Part shown: piece after piece, positions 50,076 through 61,939 of the stretch
Layout: each line of letters opens with the position of its first letter
How positions within the stretch are numbered: the stretch's first letter is position 1
Made by a program: the position numbers and the translations under genes
Notes under the pieces: generated by a model
What the model saw: only the letters and a program-made list of their open reading frames with translations
Database searches by the model: none
Told to the model about the DNA's origin: nothing
Assembly (NCBI RefSeq): GCF_025698545.1
Contig: NC_068566.1
Span: forward strand, 27,134,444 to 27,198,443
DNA from: Gossypium raimondii
Taxonomy: Eukaryota; Streptophyta; Magnoliopsida; Malvales; Malvaceae
Reading direction: 5' to 3'
Length of the DNA stretch: 64,000 nt

Positions 50076-52867
50076 AAAAGCTTGACACAATTTCAAAACA
50101 TCCAAAGTTACCAAAATAACATACAACCCTATACATGTCAAAACACATATCACACACACACACACTCTATTTAGTTACTTCATTCTTAATTTATGCCACC
50201 TAGCCATACTTCTTCACAAGACACATAAAAAACCAAATTCATTTATAAACACAAACATGTACCAACTAATTTCAAAACATACATATACGCAAGTAAGTTA
50301 AGCATAGGCTCGAAACATATCAAATTAACATACAACCCTATACATGCCATTTATAACTATTAGCCCAACTTATTCAAAAGCTACCAAAATAGTCAATGGA
50401 TAGTGTGATTGTGCTCTGACAAAGATTCCAACCGATTGAGCTTTTCGATGACCTACAAAAATAGAGAAATCAACTAGGTAAGCAGCTAATGCTTAGTAAG
50501 TTTGTGTAACAGAACTTAAACTTACCAAGTGCAATAATTAAACAGCTATAAATGATTCCATTTAGCCGTAGTCCAAATTTACTTTTCCTATACACAACAC
50601 CTCACCAGATTAGTAGGTGAAACAATGCACATATAAATTTAACCAAATAAGGCATATAACATCTCAAGCTTTTCAAATCATCAATTACTTTCATCATATA
50701 CTATGTACTTTCATTTTCATTACCTTTCATACCTCAAATTTCATATATCATACATAATATGGCATAGTAAATCATGACAATTACCTAATAAGCATTTAGG
50801 TTTTATATATCATCCATCACACAAATATATATATATCCATTTCACATTCTACACATTTGAGTCCACATAGTTAGTAGATAATAAGTAAACATAATATATA
50901 TTAAGAAATAGATTTCATGCTTATTTCATTTGTCACATGATAAATTCTCATCCTTTTCATTGCATATGTGCATATCCATCTTTCCATTTCTTATGAACAT
51001 TAGTATATTAAATTTTTATATATGTTTTTCCATTAACCTTTACTTACTCGTTGAATCAAATGAAATAACATCAAATACTAGGAAAATACTAATATAACCA
51101 TTTAATTCTCTAAACACACAACATCACGATTTAACATATTTATAGACATATAAAGTATATATAATCACACCAAGGCATTAACATTCATTATCAAACTATA
51201 CTAGTCAAACGTTCAACTCGTATTCATACTTAAGATACATGCCTCACTTGAAACGTGTTATCTGAATAGAAAATGATCGGAGGGTGCCATGGTCTCTTTC
51301 AACCACGGTCTTATTTATTCTCGTCTTGATGCCATAGTGTCTTTCAACCATGGTCTTATTCATTTCCCATCGTGTTGCCATAGTGTCTTTCAACTATGGT
51401 CTTATTTCTTTGATTCGTGATGCCATAGCGTCTTTCAGCTATAGTCTTACTCGATAGAATCGTGATGCCATAATATCTTTCAGCTATGGTCTTACTCATT
51501 TCTAATATGGTGTCATAGTGTCTTTCAACTATGGTATTATCTATTCCCGGTATAGTGCCATAATATCTTTCAACTATGGTCTTAATCATTTCCTTCAAGC
51601 CAACGAACTCGTTAATATATAAACAATTAGATGTTAAACAACTCAAACAACAACTTATTGATTTAATCAAGTTAAGAACTTACCTAGATTGAATTGTAAT
51701 AGTTGCAGAAGTTTAGGGACTATTTTGTAATTTTCCCCTTTTCACGTAAGTCAACAGGGTCTTGACTAAAATATAAAATTTTCCCTTTATTAGCTTATAT
51801 TCATATGCCAATTAATTCTGCATTTTATACCCTTTTATTTTTGAAATTACATAATTGTCCCTAACTTTTACAACTTTTGCAATTTAGTCCCTTAACCGAA
51901 AATCATCAAATTAACCATTTTATCAAGTTAAAATTTACAGAATAATAATATAGGCCCTTAAATAGTCCCAATTACACCTCTAGTTCACCATCAAACCTTG
52001 AAATTTTGACATTTTAACAATTTAATCCTTAAATAAAAACTAATAAAATTACTTCACATAATAGCTAAATACCACAATCAAAGCTTCAAACACATAATTA
52101 TCATAAAAATCAACCAATATTAATCAATTAAAACTTCTAAAATTTTTAACAGATTCAAAAACGAAGGTATGAATTAGCTGGACCTAGTTGTAACGATATT
52201 AAAAACATAAAATTCATTAAAAACGACACTCAAAACTTACCCATGCAAGGCTCAAACCAGCTGAATGTTTAATATCCTCACCTATGATGTTTTCGGCCAA
52301 CCATGACAACAAATGGAGAGGAAGAAGCTATCTTTTTCTAATTATTTTGTTTTAATTTTATGTTAATTACCATTTTTCCATTAAAACATGTGTTATTTTA
52401 TTATTTTTATTTCAATTTCCGTCCAAAAATAATAAATAGGGTTTAATTGCTACATAGGTCCTCCATCCTATGGTATTTAAGCTATTAAATCATCTAAATG
52501 TAATAATTATCAAGTTTTGTATCTTTTACAATTTAGTCCATTTTCTTTAATTAGTTACCTAAACGTTAAAATTTCTTAACAAAATTTTAATATGACCCTA
52601 ATGATACTCCATAATTTTTAATAAAATATTTACGGGCTTGGTTTATAGAAACGAGGTCCTAATACCTCTTTTTTTAAAACCACTTGACTTTAAGGATTTG
52701 CCACTTGAACCTAATTATTCGTTCAAAAAACATAAATTGTCAAATAAAAATTTAATAATATTATATTTGAATCATAAATATTAAATAATAACATTTACAG
52801 ATTCACTCATCGAGTTTGTGGCCCCGAAACCACTGTTTTTGATAGCACTGAAAAACGGCCTGTTACA
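50076..52867 (-). mobile_element. TGTAACA-family repeat D, minus orientation, one end missing
   Basis: Minus-strand start TGTAACAGGCCGTTTTTCAG at 52867. The body parallels A and B, but the terminal few hundred bases including the TGTAACACCC end are missing where it abuts C. It contains the 45-base minisatellite at 51286-51590. It is noncoding. Confidence 0.55.
51286..51590. repeat. 45-bp minisatellite of hairpin units, 7 copies
   Basis: Each unit contains GCCATAGTGTCTTTCAACTATGG, where CCATAG and CTATGG can pair as a 6-base stem with a 10-base loop, followed by TCTTATT and a variable spacer. The period is near 45 bases, so the antisense frame reads as a repeated 15-residue motif (KTIAERRYGI type). 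That open frame is a by-product of the period. Confidence 0.85.
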
Positions 52868-53877
52868 TTTAAGGCAAGGTAAGTACATATTTTCCATTTG
52901 AACTTACTAAGCACTTATATGCTTACTCTAGTTATTTTTTCCTACTTGTATATCTTCATTTGCGGAACTCTCGAGTCCAGATCTTTACGGGCATCACACT
53001 ATCGTCGAAATGGTAAAAATGTATTCATTTTGGTTCTTAAAGTTGTGGCATGTATAGTATGATCATTATGTCATATAAATGATCAACCTAATGCGTGCGT
53101 TAAAGATGTAATTGTGGCTAAACTTGTGTTTGCATTTTAAGCTTAATATATGCCCAAATTGATGCTTAGTTTGATCAAGACAAATGCCATTTGAATTCAT
53201 GATCTCAAGCTTACTTATGTTTTATATGTCATAATTGGCTAAATGAGGTATCTTGGCATGTTAATGTGGAAATATGACTTGCAATGTTTAAATTGAGTAT
53301 GTGATTGTGATTTGCTATCCATGAATGCAAAAGTGTTGTAAATGTGATTTGACATAGTTGGTATAATGTTATGCATTGGTAAAATTGGTTAATTGATGTT
53401 TATTTGAATTTGGTATGTTCATATGGATGCAAAAACATGTTTGGTAGGGAGCTTGAATAAGTAACAATGTGATTTTTTGCCAAAACAGGGGCAACGTCGT
53501 GACCTTGTGACCCTAACGTTGCGACATAGTTCGACAGTGAGTGGCGTTGCGACGTCTAGATTCCTAAAGTCGCAACGTAACTCACTAACTATCAATGTCA
53601 CAACGTGGATACTATGATGTCACAATGTCAGCTCATAAGTTTAAAATCTTTTCAATTAAGTTCTTATTCGACCTTGGGTTAACAATGGAGCTTTCGTAAG
53701 CTCGTATAAGACCCCAAAATATTTTTATATCATATCAAAAAGTGGTTTATGCTAATGAACATGTTGGAATGGTTGAATTATATTGAAGTTTATTGTAGTT
53801 GCTCCGACAACGAATGTAGCATCCTATAGATTGGACCCAATGATATCGTCGGGTTAGGGGTGTTATATTAAAGGTGA
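52868..53877 (+). mobile_element. TGTAACA-family repeat E, right-end fragment
   Basis: It begins at the GCAAGGTAAGTACATA block found mid-element in the other copies and runs to TCGGGTTAGGGGTGTTATA. The left half is absent, or may be the first 0.7 kb of C (46904-47590) separated by later insertions. Confidence 0.45.
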
Positions 53878-53929
53878 GGCATGGATTTGATATGGACTTT
53901 GCTAAGGTTTGGGGCTTAAGTTGTTGTTG

Positions 53930-54280
53930 ATACTATTTATTTAGTTTATCTAGTTAAGGGGTAAGGGTGTAAAGGTTGAGTGACCAAAGCGTAAACTTGT
54001 AAACTCAGTAATAGTTTAATGAACAATTTGTATCTTTTTGAAAATGCATGACTAAATTGTAAATTTACACATTTCACATCTAAAGTTCGTTACCAAGTTA
54101 AAAGGCCAGTGACCAGCTTGTAACCGTTTGAAATTGAGTGACCAAATTGTAAATTTACCCATCACACACCTGACATCCGTTACAAAGCTAATAGGCCTGT
54201 GACCAACTTGTAACTTTTGAATTTTCGAAGAGTTCAATGACTAACTTGTAACCTTTTGAAATTTAGCTAAAATATTTTTT
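53930..54280. repeat. 'TTGAGTGACCAAA / CCAACTTGTAAC' repeat, right arm
   Basis: Three partial tandem units in inverted orientation relative to 32410-32700, with motifs GAGTGACCAAATTGTAAATTTAC and GTGACCA(G/A)CTTGTAAC. Confidence 0.45.
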
Positions 54281-54433
54281 TCTATTCTATTTTTTTGCAT
54301 AAATATAAAAAAATAAATTATATAAAAATAAGATGATTTAACTCTTTACCTATTTTTATTCTCTCTCTTTTTTTTTAAATTATACTTGTAGAAATTAAAA
54401 TTAAAGCAAGTAATGAAAAAGTTGAATTACAAC

Positions 54434-55439
54434 TAGGGGTGAATATTCGATCGAGTTGAGTCGAATCGAGTCAAAAAATTTTGAATTAGTCGAGTTGACG
54501 AATCCTATTTTAACAACCGAACTCAATTTGAATTTTTTCCGAATCGAGTCGAATCGAGTCAAAAAATTTCAAGTCGAGTTGAGTCGAATTAACGAATCTT
54601 ATTATTTATACTCAATATTCTGTTTACATAGATCGATTATCTTATTAGTAGACAAAGTATAAGCTTTTAGATTAATTTTGAATAAAGGAAAAAAAGGAGA
54701 GTGGGGCAATTCGGGAAGAAAAGTAAGACTAATGGGTAAATATTTATCAAAACAACGTAGCTTTGCAACTTGATATTTTTAACTTTTAACTTTAGAAAAT
54801 GTAAACATTTATCAAAACAATGTAGTTTTACCTTTTCTTTTTTGGATTTTCGGATAACTCGAATTAGGGGTGAGCGTTCGATCAAATCGAGTGAAACTGT
54901 TTGAGTTAAATTAGAAAAATTAATAATGTTAAATTAAAATTTTGTACAATATAACTATTTCCATGTTAGAACACATAAATTTGAAACAATATATATTTGA
55001 AAATTTTTAAAGCCAAATAAAAAAAATTTAGTATGATAAACTTGAATCATTAATCCCTTATTTTGATTTCATAATTATTATTTTATTAAATTATTGATAT
55101 ATTTTTTAGATTTTTTAAAATTTATAATTTTTTAAAATGAAAATTTTAAAATTTTATAAATATTTTGAATTTTAAAAATTATTTTCAAATTTTGAAAATT
55201 ATTTTGATCTTTTGTTAAGAGAGACCAATTTACTCATTTTTAAAATTGACAGGGATCAAAACAATATTTATACTAATATGTTATTCGAATTGTAAAAATT
55301 CAACTCGACTCGAACTCCGAAATTTCTTATTCGAGTTGACTCAAATAGTTCGAATAACTCGAATAACTTAATTCGATTAACTCAAAATTTAAAATTTTTT
55401 TTGATTTTTTCAAATCGAATAAAATTTTGCCCACCCTTA
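54434..55439. mobile_element. hAT-like nonautonomous DNA element
   Basis: Terminal inverted repeats TAGGGGTGAATATTCG (left) and TAAGGGTGGGCAAAAT (complement of right). The 8-base flanks are ATTACAAC (54426-54433) and ATTAGAAC (55440-55447), a one-mismatch hAT-type duplication. The subterminal regions are rich in TCGAGT/TCGAAT repeats, a common design in plant hAT MITEs. A second TAGGGGTGAGCGTTCGATC end at 54865 inside it suggests a nested or rearranged copy. No transposase is present. Confidence 0.65.
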
Positions 55440-55553
55440 ATTAGAACATCAACCCTAGAGAGAATTGGAGCACATGATATTTAGGCGCGGCACAACAGGG
55501 GTAAAAAGCTCCAATAAAAAGATTAATATTGTTAATTCCGTTTTCCTTCCCTC

Positions 55554-55560
55554 TATAAAA
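55554..55560 (+). promoter_or_regulatory. TATA box of the RLCK gene
   Basis: CTCTATAAAAAG lies about 250 bases upstream of the ATG at 55805, following a pyrimidine-rich tract. This fits a start of transcription near 55590 and a 5' UTR of about 215 bases. Confidence 0.5.
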
Positions 55561-55804
55561 AGAGAAGTCTCATTTTTCTCTGCTTTCATGCTAAAGAACA
55601 AGAAGAAGCAGAGACCTTGCTAGAAGGAGGCACTTCATCACTTGAACGTTCTTTAAAATGCTTCTTCTTTAAGTTTTTTACGCAAAACCCATATACAATA
55701 TTCGCCTTTCTTCTTCCTTTTTGCCTTCCATTTCTATTTCTCTATTGTTTATTTCGAAGGAAAAGAAAAAGGTAGATACTTGAGTTAAAGAAAGATAGTG
55801 AGAG

Positions 55805-58747
55805 ATGGGCAATTGCTTCCCATCATTATTCCATGCTCGAACAAGAAGACCTATCCAGTTCAGTGCTGCAGCTTTAGGTAATGTTTTAATGGGGGTCTTT
55901 TCCTTTCATGCAGTCGTTTCTTTCTTTCTTGAAAGCTTTCATTTAATTACTTCAGATAATGTTTTAGTGGTTTCTTTTCATTTCATGCAGTCGTTTCTTT
56001 TTTTTTTTCTTGCTTTCTTGAACGGTTTCCGTTTACTTTAGATAATGTTTTAATGGGGTCTTCTTATTTCATGCAATTTCTTTCTTTTTAAGAATCATGG
56101 ATGGCTACCTTTATCCTTTATATCTTTCAGGTTCCTTGTGTATGCTTTAAATTAATGGCTTTATCTAATAATTGTTACCGATTTATATTCAATTCATTAA
56201 TGGCATTCTTTTTGGTTTTTATACAGGATTTGTTGTTTTCTCTTTGTGGATTTCTTGATTTCAGGTTGACATAGAATCTTTAACCTAAACCCTCTACCCT
56301 TAAATTGTGTATTTGTTAATCACTTCAAGTGGTCTTAAAAACAAGTAGACAGGTACTAATGCTACCATCGGTTTGGTACTGTTTAAAATGTGAGCAAAGA
56401 TATATGCTTGCACTGGTAAATTGCCACTTGGAAGGTAGTAATCGATGGTGGCATGTTATAGTATAGAAATATGGAATTGTTTCCCTTCTTTGATAGTAAA
56501 TTCCTTGAATGAATTCAATTATTCATGTAGAAAGGTCCTTTTTTATGGTTAGAATTGTATGGTTGCATACATCACTGGGCTGTTTTTTCAGTATTTAGTT
56601 CATAAAGGCATCATTGTCAACTACTTTTAGAGTTTAGCATAAGATTGTTATGTATATGAACTGATATTGATAAGATTACTAAAATTTATAATTTATGTTC
56701 TTTGCTCAAGTTTCCCACCACTAATTCATAATCATATACATCTTATGTGCTTGAAACTTTCTTTCTTGGCCTGCTCCTATGCTAATCTGGTTTTTTTATT
56801 GAAAATGATATTTGAAGGTAAGCAATTAAATAACCTTTTTTTTTTTGTTACTTTTGGACAATCACACAATGTACCATTCATCACGCATTGTTCTAGCTCA
56901 TAGCAGGGAACCCTTTTTTTTTCTCTTTCAGTTTCAGGATTTCCAAACCTTCGCCTGAATGAAACAACCGGAAGTGGTTGTATATTATCACCCCCTCTTC
57001 TGAAATCATTCACATATTCTGAGCTAGAACAGGCTACCATGAACTTTAGTTCCCAGAATCTCATAGGGGAAGGTGGGTTCGGTTATGTTTACATGGGGTT
57101 CATTGATGAGCAGACGCTTAGTGCTGCAAGCCCTGAAAGTGGAATGGCTGTTGCTGTGAAGAAGCTTAGTCCCACTGGCACTCAGGGTCATGAGCAGTGG
57201 CTGGTTGGTTTCTTCATTCTATCATGTTCACTTTCTTTGAAAAATGTTCTTGGCTCATGTATCGATTGTGTTGACTGTAGACTGAACTTGGTAACCTTGG
57301 GCGACTTCGTCATCGGAACCTGGTGAAGCTTTATGGATATTGCTCGCAAGGGGAGGATAGGCTTTTGGTCTATGAATATCTATCTAAAGGCAGCTTGCAG
57401 GATCTTCTTTTCAAAGGTGAATTAATACCTTTTTCAACGTATGCTTTATTGCTTATGATTGCTTTTCGTATTATGCCGAAAGATGTGTGTTTGTTCATTA
57501 ATTTTGATGCTGTCTTAATTTCAGATTGTTCTCCACCGTTGTCATGGGAAACAAGGGTTGGAATTGCCATAGATACTGCTAGAGTCCTTTCTTTCTTACA
57601 TGAACTAGGGCTTATATTACGAGATATAAAGTCAGCGAATATCCTACTAGATTCGGTATGTTGCCTAAAAACCAAGTTGCAGTCTGCTGTAGTGCTGAAT
57701 CGAAGTTATATTCTACCAACTATAAATGATACTAATTAAAACCCATCTTAAATCATTGTTGCAGGATTTCAGTGCAAAACTTTCGGATTTGGGCTATGCA
57801 ATAGAAGGCCCTACTGGTGATCAATCTTATGTTTTAACTCGAGTCTTTGGTACTGAAGGATATACTGACCCTCAATATCTTGCTACAGGTTACTATGGTT
57901 GCCCTCTTATGCAATCTTTGTTTACCATAGTCTTTGGTAAAGCTCTTGGCCATCTTATTGTACGAATGAGCTCTTCCAATGTTGTGCAGGTATGCTAAAT
58001 ACAAAGTGTGATGTCTATAGCTTCGGGGTCGTGTTACTTGAACTGCTTTCCGGACGCCAGGCTGTTTGTCAAACAGCTGCTGGTATAATGGAATTTCTAG
58101 TGGATTGGGCTAAACCATATTTAGGCGATAAACGCCTGTTATCCCGAATCATGGATACCAAGTTAAATGGCAACTACTCCAAGAGAGAAGCTTATGGTGT
58201 TGCAGTCATTGCATTGCAGTGTGTAAGTGAAGACAAGGTCCGGCCCTCAATGGCTGAGGTTTTATCAGCACTCAGACGTCTTCGTCTTCTCTCGGGTTCG
58301 CATGCATCCCCAAGTGGTGTTCCTTCATCCTCCGTTGGGTTCAAAGTCGACAGGCCTTGGCTTCCCTTACCTCCACTAGACAGCGTTTCATCTCAAAGAT
58401 CAATTTCCCCTCTTTGCTCGTCTGACTTTTCGTCCCCAAGACATGTTCCTTCATCCCCAAGCAATGGTCCTCGGTCCTCCCTTTCGTCCCAAAGCGATGG
58501 ACCTCCCTTTAGCTTAAGAGAGTTACGCAGGCAACTCTTCTCTCGCCAAGACAGAGGTTCATCTGGAAGAACAATTTCCCCACCCTTGGCTTCCACTTTA
58601 TCCCCAAGCGATCTTCCTTTGTCCTTCCTTGGGTCTCCAAGCAATGTATCCGGGCTCGTCTCTCCCTCAAGTGATGTACCTCAAGTGAAGAGTTCCAAAT
58701 ACAATAACAAGTACCCTTTGAAGGGGGCTTTATGGAATTCATGTTAG
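55805..58747 (+). CDS. Receptor-like cytoplasmic kinase, RLCK-VII (PBL-type)
   Basis: A membrane-anchored Ser/Thr kinase of the PBS1-like family, which usually relays signals from receptor kinases at the plasma membrane. Exons: 55805-55877, 56938-57203, 57281-57416, 57525-57655, 57765-57888 and 57990-58747, giving 495 residues. Exon 2 could begin at 56932, adding two residues. MGNC fits myristoylation and palmitoylation. Kinase motifs: [13 protein letters not shown], glycine loop [10 protein letters not shown] (about 67-76), AVAVKK (Lys about 99), [34 protein letters not shown], and [16 protein letters not shown]. Unusual residues: HRD/YRD reads LRD, DFG reads DLG, and APE reads DPQ; the catalytic Asp and Lys remain. 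The C-terminus is a Ser/Pro-rich tail with degenerate SPSNGP/SSPS repeats. The start is the first ATG after the TATA box. Activity is uncertain because of the motif changes. Confidence 0.9.
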
Positions 58748-59577
58748 TTTAATGCAAGGTGCCAAAAACAAAGAAGTGGGGTAAAATTTGGTTAGGTAGA
58801 GGATTATTTGGATTTCGTATACAACATAATACCATTTGCAGAAGCTTTTATGCAACAAATTTCATGAATGGTTTCGTATAAGAAAATGGAAATCTTCAGT
58901 TGCTTGATATGTGGACAAGGAAGGTTTAATATTTTACATACTGAATCAATTAAGTCAAAATCATATTCCATTTATTTGGTGGTTTTTATTACTAATTCTG
59001 CTGAAAGTTGGATGATTTAGAGAATTCCACATATTCAATTTAAATCAAATGAAGCATTCTTAGAATATTTTTCAAAGAAATATATATAATGATTTAGGCT
59101 TTCAAAATTAATATTTGATTGGAATTACTATTTGATATACGGATACTCCACCCTTAAAAATTTGATTTTAAAAAAAAATTAACTAAACTTCCTCACTTGT
59201 AGGTTTAAAACTACTCACAACACATGAAATATTTTAGCTTTTCTAAAACTTAAGTCTCATTTGCTTTTATATATTCGTACATAATTATGAGAGTATAATT
59301 CTTCAAATATATGGAAAAACATAACTAAATTTTTTACTTTTATTTGCAAGAATTTAGTCCATTTACGTTTTAGATTTCAAAATTCAAGTCCAATTGTTAA
59401 CACCGTTAAATTTTTTCGTTAAATTTGTTGGTGACATTTTGAAATAAAAAATACTCACTTGTAACTAAAAATAATGTTGTAATGTACTACATGCTTCTTT
59501 TTGCTATAACTTTTTCGTGTTCAATTAATTGTTTTCATTAGGACAAAATGTAAATAGTCATTGAGTTTCATTGTATC
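58748..59577. other. 3' flank of the RLCK gene with a MITE-family arm
   Basis: AT-rich. At 59330-59490 a segment with TTTCAAAATTCAAGTCCAATTG and ATTTGTTGGTGACATTTTGAA matches the arm type of the repeat at 765-1050. No gene was seen. Confidence 0.45.
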
Positions 59578-60005
59578 TGTTGGGGATCAACCTGATTAAA
59601 CAACAAACAAGTAAAAAAAATAGTGGAAGAAATTGAGAAATTGAACACACAAATTTAACGTGAAAAAACCTCTCTAAAGAGGATAAAAACCACGGGTAAA
59701 GATAATTTAACTATAATGGTAAAAGAACGAATAGTACAAAGATAGAGATAAAAACTCAACCCTAAAACCCAAAAAATAAAAAACCCCCAAAATGTAAACA
59801 CAAAATTCTCCAAAAGTGTTATGAGTTCTAATCTCTAATGGATATATTTTCCAAGGTTGTAAAAGAGTCTATTTATAGATTAAATTCATAAGTCAAATAA
59901 TAATAAAATAATCTAGACTAATCAGAGTTTGATTGAAACAAATTAAAAGAGTTTAATTGGAAGATTATTTCTCAAATTTGACTGAAATAAGAGTCAAACT
60001 CAACA
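59578..60005 (-). repeat. 3' LTR of Copia-derived copy 2
   Basis: 428 bases, recognisably homologous to the LTRs at 25801-26244 and 27589-28032 in its first 250 bases (CAACAAACAAGTAAAAA, then AATTTAACGTG). Confidence 0.85.
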
Positions 60006-60225
60006 AATCTCCACATTGACTCATATTTCTACAACGCCATCTTTGCCAAAGCCCACCACGGGTCTATCTTGAACTATGCACGGAATTAACTAAGTCAAAT
60101 CTGTGCTTAGAAACTTGAAGACTTCTAGCTTTCAACTTGTACACTACCAAACCAAAACTAACCCAGATATGATTTTCACGAACACAGTGCCCTAACTTTT
60201 CAGAACCTACATCCAAACTAGAATC

Positions 60226-61453
60226 TCACTTCAACGAAATGGTTATACTTTTTTCCCTCCTATGACCAAGTTGTCTCCGCTCCAAACGAGTTGACTTCGA
60301 CTCCGTAACGGACGAGGGATGTCCGATTTCACCAGTCACTGCAGAACCTTCCAGAATATAAAGACTACTAGTTCTTTTACCTTTTAACAAAACGAGAGCC
60401 CCATGAGACACCTTAATGCCGCCAAGTCTAAAATACTCAAGGAGATGAGATTCTTTCGTAAATCAGGTACATACCTGTCGTTTGAGAGTGTCCTAATCAT
60501 CCCATCGTACATCCTAATTTTAACAGTACCAATACCAATTACCTTACTAGATGAATCGTTTCTCATACGCACAACTCCACATTCAACCGAACTATATGTG
60601 GAGAACCATTCTCTATTGGGACACATGTGGAAAGAACATCCTGAATCTAGGACCCACCCAGACGTAAGCTCAGAGCTTTCACTCGTTGACACTAATAAGA
60701 AATCATCACCGCTTTCGTCGGCCAAATTAGCACCAGCTATATCTTTCTCGTTACTCTCAGCAGCACTTTTATTTCACAGTTTATAACAATATGCTTTGAC
60801 GTGACCTAACTTCTTACAATAGCGACACATTTTGTCTCACTTCTTTGATTCTACCAAAGCAGAAGCTTGCCTATCTGCCTTACTATCCGAACCAAACTCA
60901 TTGTCGAGTTTGTCTTTACTTAACAAATGACCCTTCACATCCTCAAACGAGAGTTTATCTCTGCTATAAATCAGGGTCTCCCTTAAAGACTTGTATGAAG
61001 GGGGTAAAGAACACAATAATAGCATAGCCTGATCTTCATTGTTAATTTGAACCTCAACGCTATTTAAATAATTTAAAAGGGTAATAAATTGACTTATGTG
61101 ATCTTTAAGAAGCTCACATTTGTTCATGCAAACGTAAATAGACGTTGTTTCAACACTAAACGGTTAGTCAGTGATTTAGTTGCATAAATAGTTTCTAACA
61201 TTTTTCATAAGGCGGATGAAGTATTCTCCATCAATACCTCTTGCAATACCCTATTCACGAGGCACAACTGGATTTCAAACAAAACATTTTCATCAAGCTC
61301 TTCCCATTTTGACTTATTTAGATTCTCGAGTTTTTTCCTAGTAACAACCTTTTTTAGGCCGATCTAAACTAAAATTGTCATCATTCAAACTTGTCACAGA
61401 TTGAAATTTGTGACACCATCGAACTTCTTAATGTCAAACTTTGTTGTTGTCAT
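60226..61453 (-). pseudogene. Copia gag, protease and pre-integrase remnant in copy 2
   Basis: Broken minus-strand frames: gag start at 61453 with an early TGA, gag core (60837-61127; KDHISQFITLLNYLN, MLLLCSLPPSYKSLRETL), protease (60384-60725), and the pre-integrase segment (60226-60411). It keeps about 180 bases of pol beyond the point where copy 1 is deleted. Confidence 0.75.
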
Positions 61454-61500
61454 CTCTGAACGGGCTGATCTACGAAAATTAAACTAGCTCTGATACTACT

Positions 61501-61934
61501 TATTGGAGATCGAACCGATTAAGCATTGAACAAGTAAAAAAATAGTGGAAGAAATTGAAAAATTGAATACACAAATTTAACTGGAAAAATCTCTCCAAAG
61601 AGAATAAAAAATTATAGATAAAAATAATTTTACTATAATGAAAAAAGAACAAAAAGTACAAAGATGGAGATATGGAGATAAAATTAAACCTCGAAACTCA
61701 AAAATAAAGAACCCTCAAAATGTAAATATAAAATTCTCCAAAAGTGTTATGAGTTCTAATTTCTAATGGGTGTATTTTCTAAGGTTGTAAAAGAGTCTAT
61801 TTATAGGCTAAATTTATAGGTCAAATAATAATAAAATAATCTAAACTAATCGAATTTAATTGAAACAAATAAATATAATTTAATTGGAAAAAATATTTTT
61901 TTAAATTTGACTGAAATAAGAATTATACTTAACA
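61501..61934 (-). repeat. 5' LTR of Copia-derived copy 2
   Basis: 434 bases. The first dinucleotide on the plus strand is TA instead of TG, a terminal mutation. The primer site lies just inside it on the minus strand. Confidence 0.85.
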
Positions 61935-61939
61935 GTATC

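Larger units (their letters stand above)
59578..61934 (-). mobile_element. Nonautonomous Copia LTR element (gag-protease only), copy 2
   Basis: Same family as the CDPK-intron element. It is flanked by GTATC (59573-59577 and 61935-61939), a perfect 5-base duplication. LTRs: 59578-60005 (TGTTGGGG...CTCAACA) and 61501-61934 (TATTGG...TTAACA); they have diverged more than in copy 1, so it is older. On the minus strand it has the primer site GTATCAGAGC next to the 5' LTR, gag starting MTTTKFDIKKFDGVTNFNL at 61453, a UBN2-like gag core, protease WVLDSGCSFHMCPNREWF, and a short pre-integrase segment (GALVLLKGKRTSSLYILEG). It lacks the integrase core, RT and RNase H. A polypurine tract AATGTGGAGATTTG precedes the 3' LTR. 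Confidence 0.9.

Noticed and set aside
51286-51590. Regularly spaced palindromic repeats resembling a CRISPR array
   Set aside because: Eukaryotic context, repeats adjoin with short related spacers, no cas genes; it is a minisatellite.
51356-51670. 104-codon repetitive minus-strand frame
   Set aside because: It arises from a 45-base tandem repeat in noncoding repeat DNA; there is no start context or homologue.
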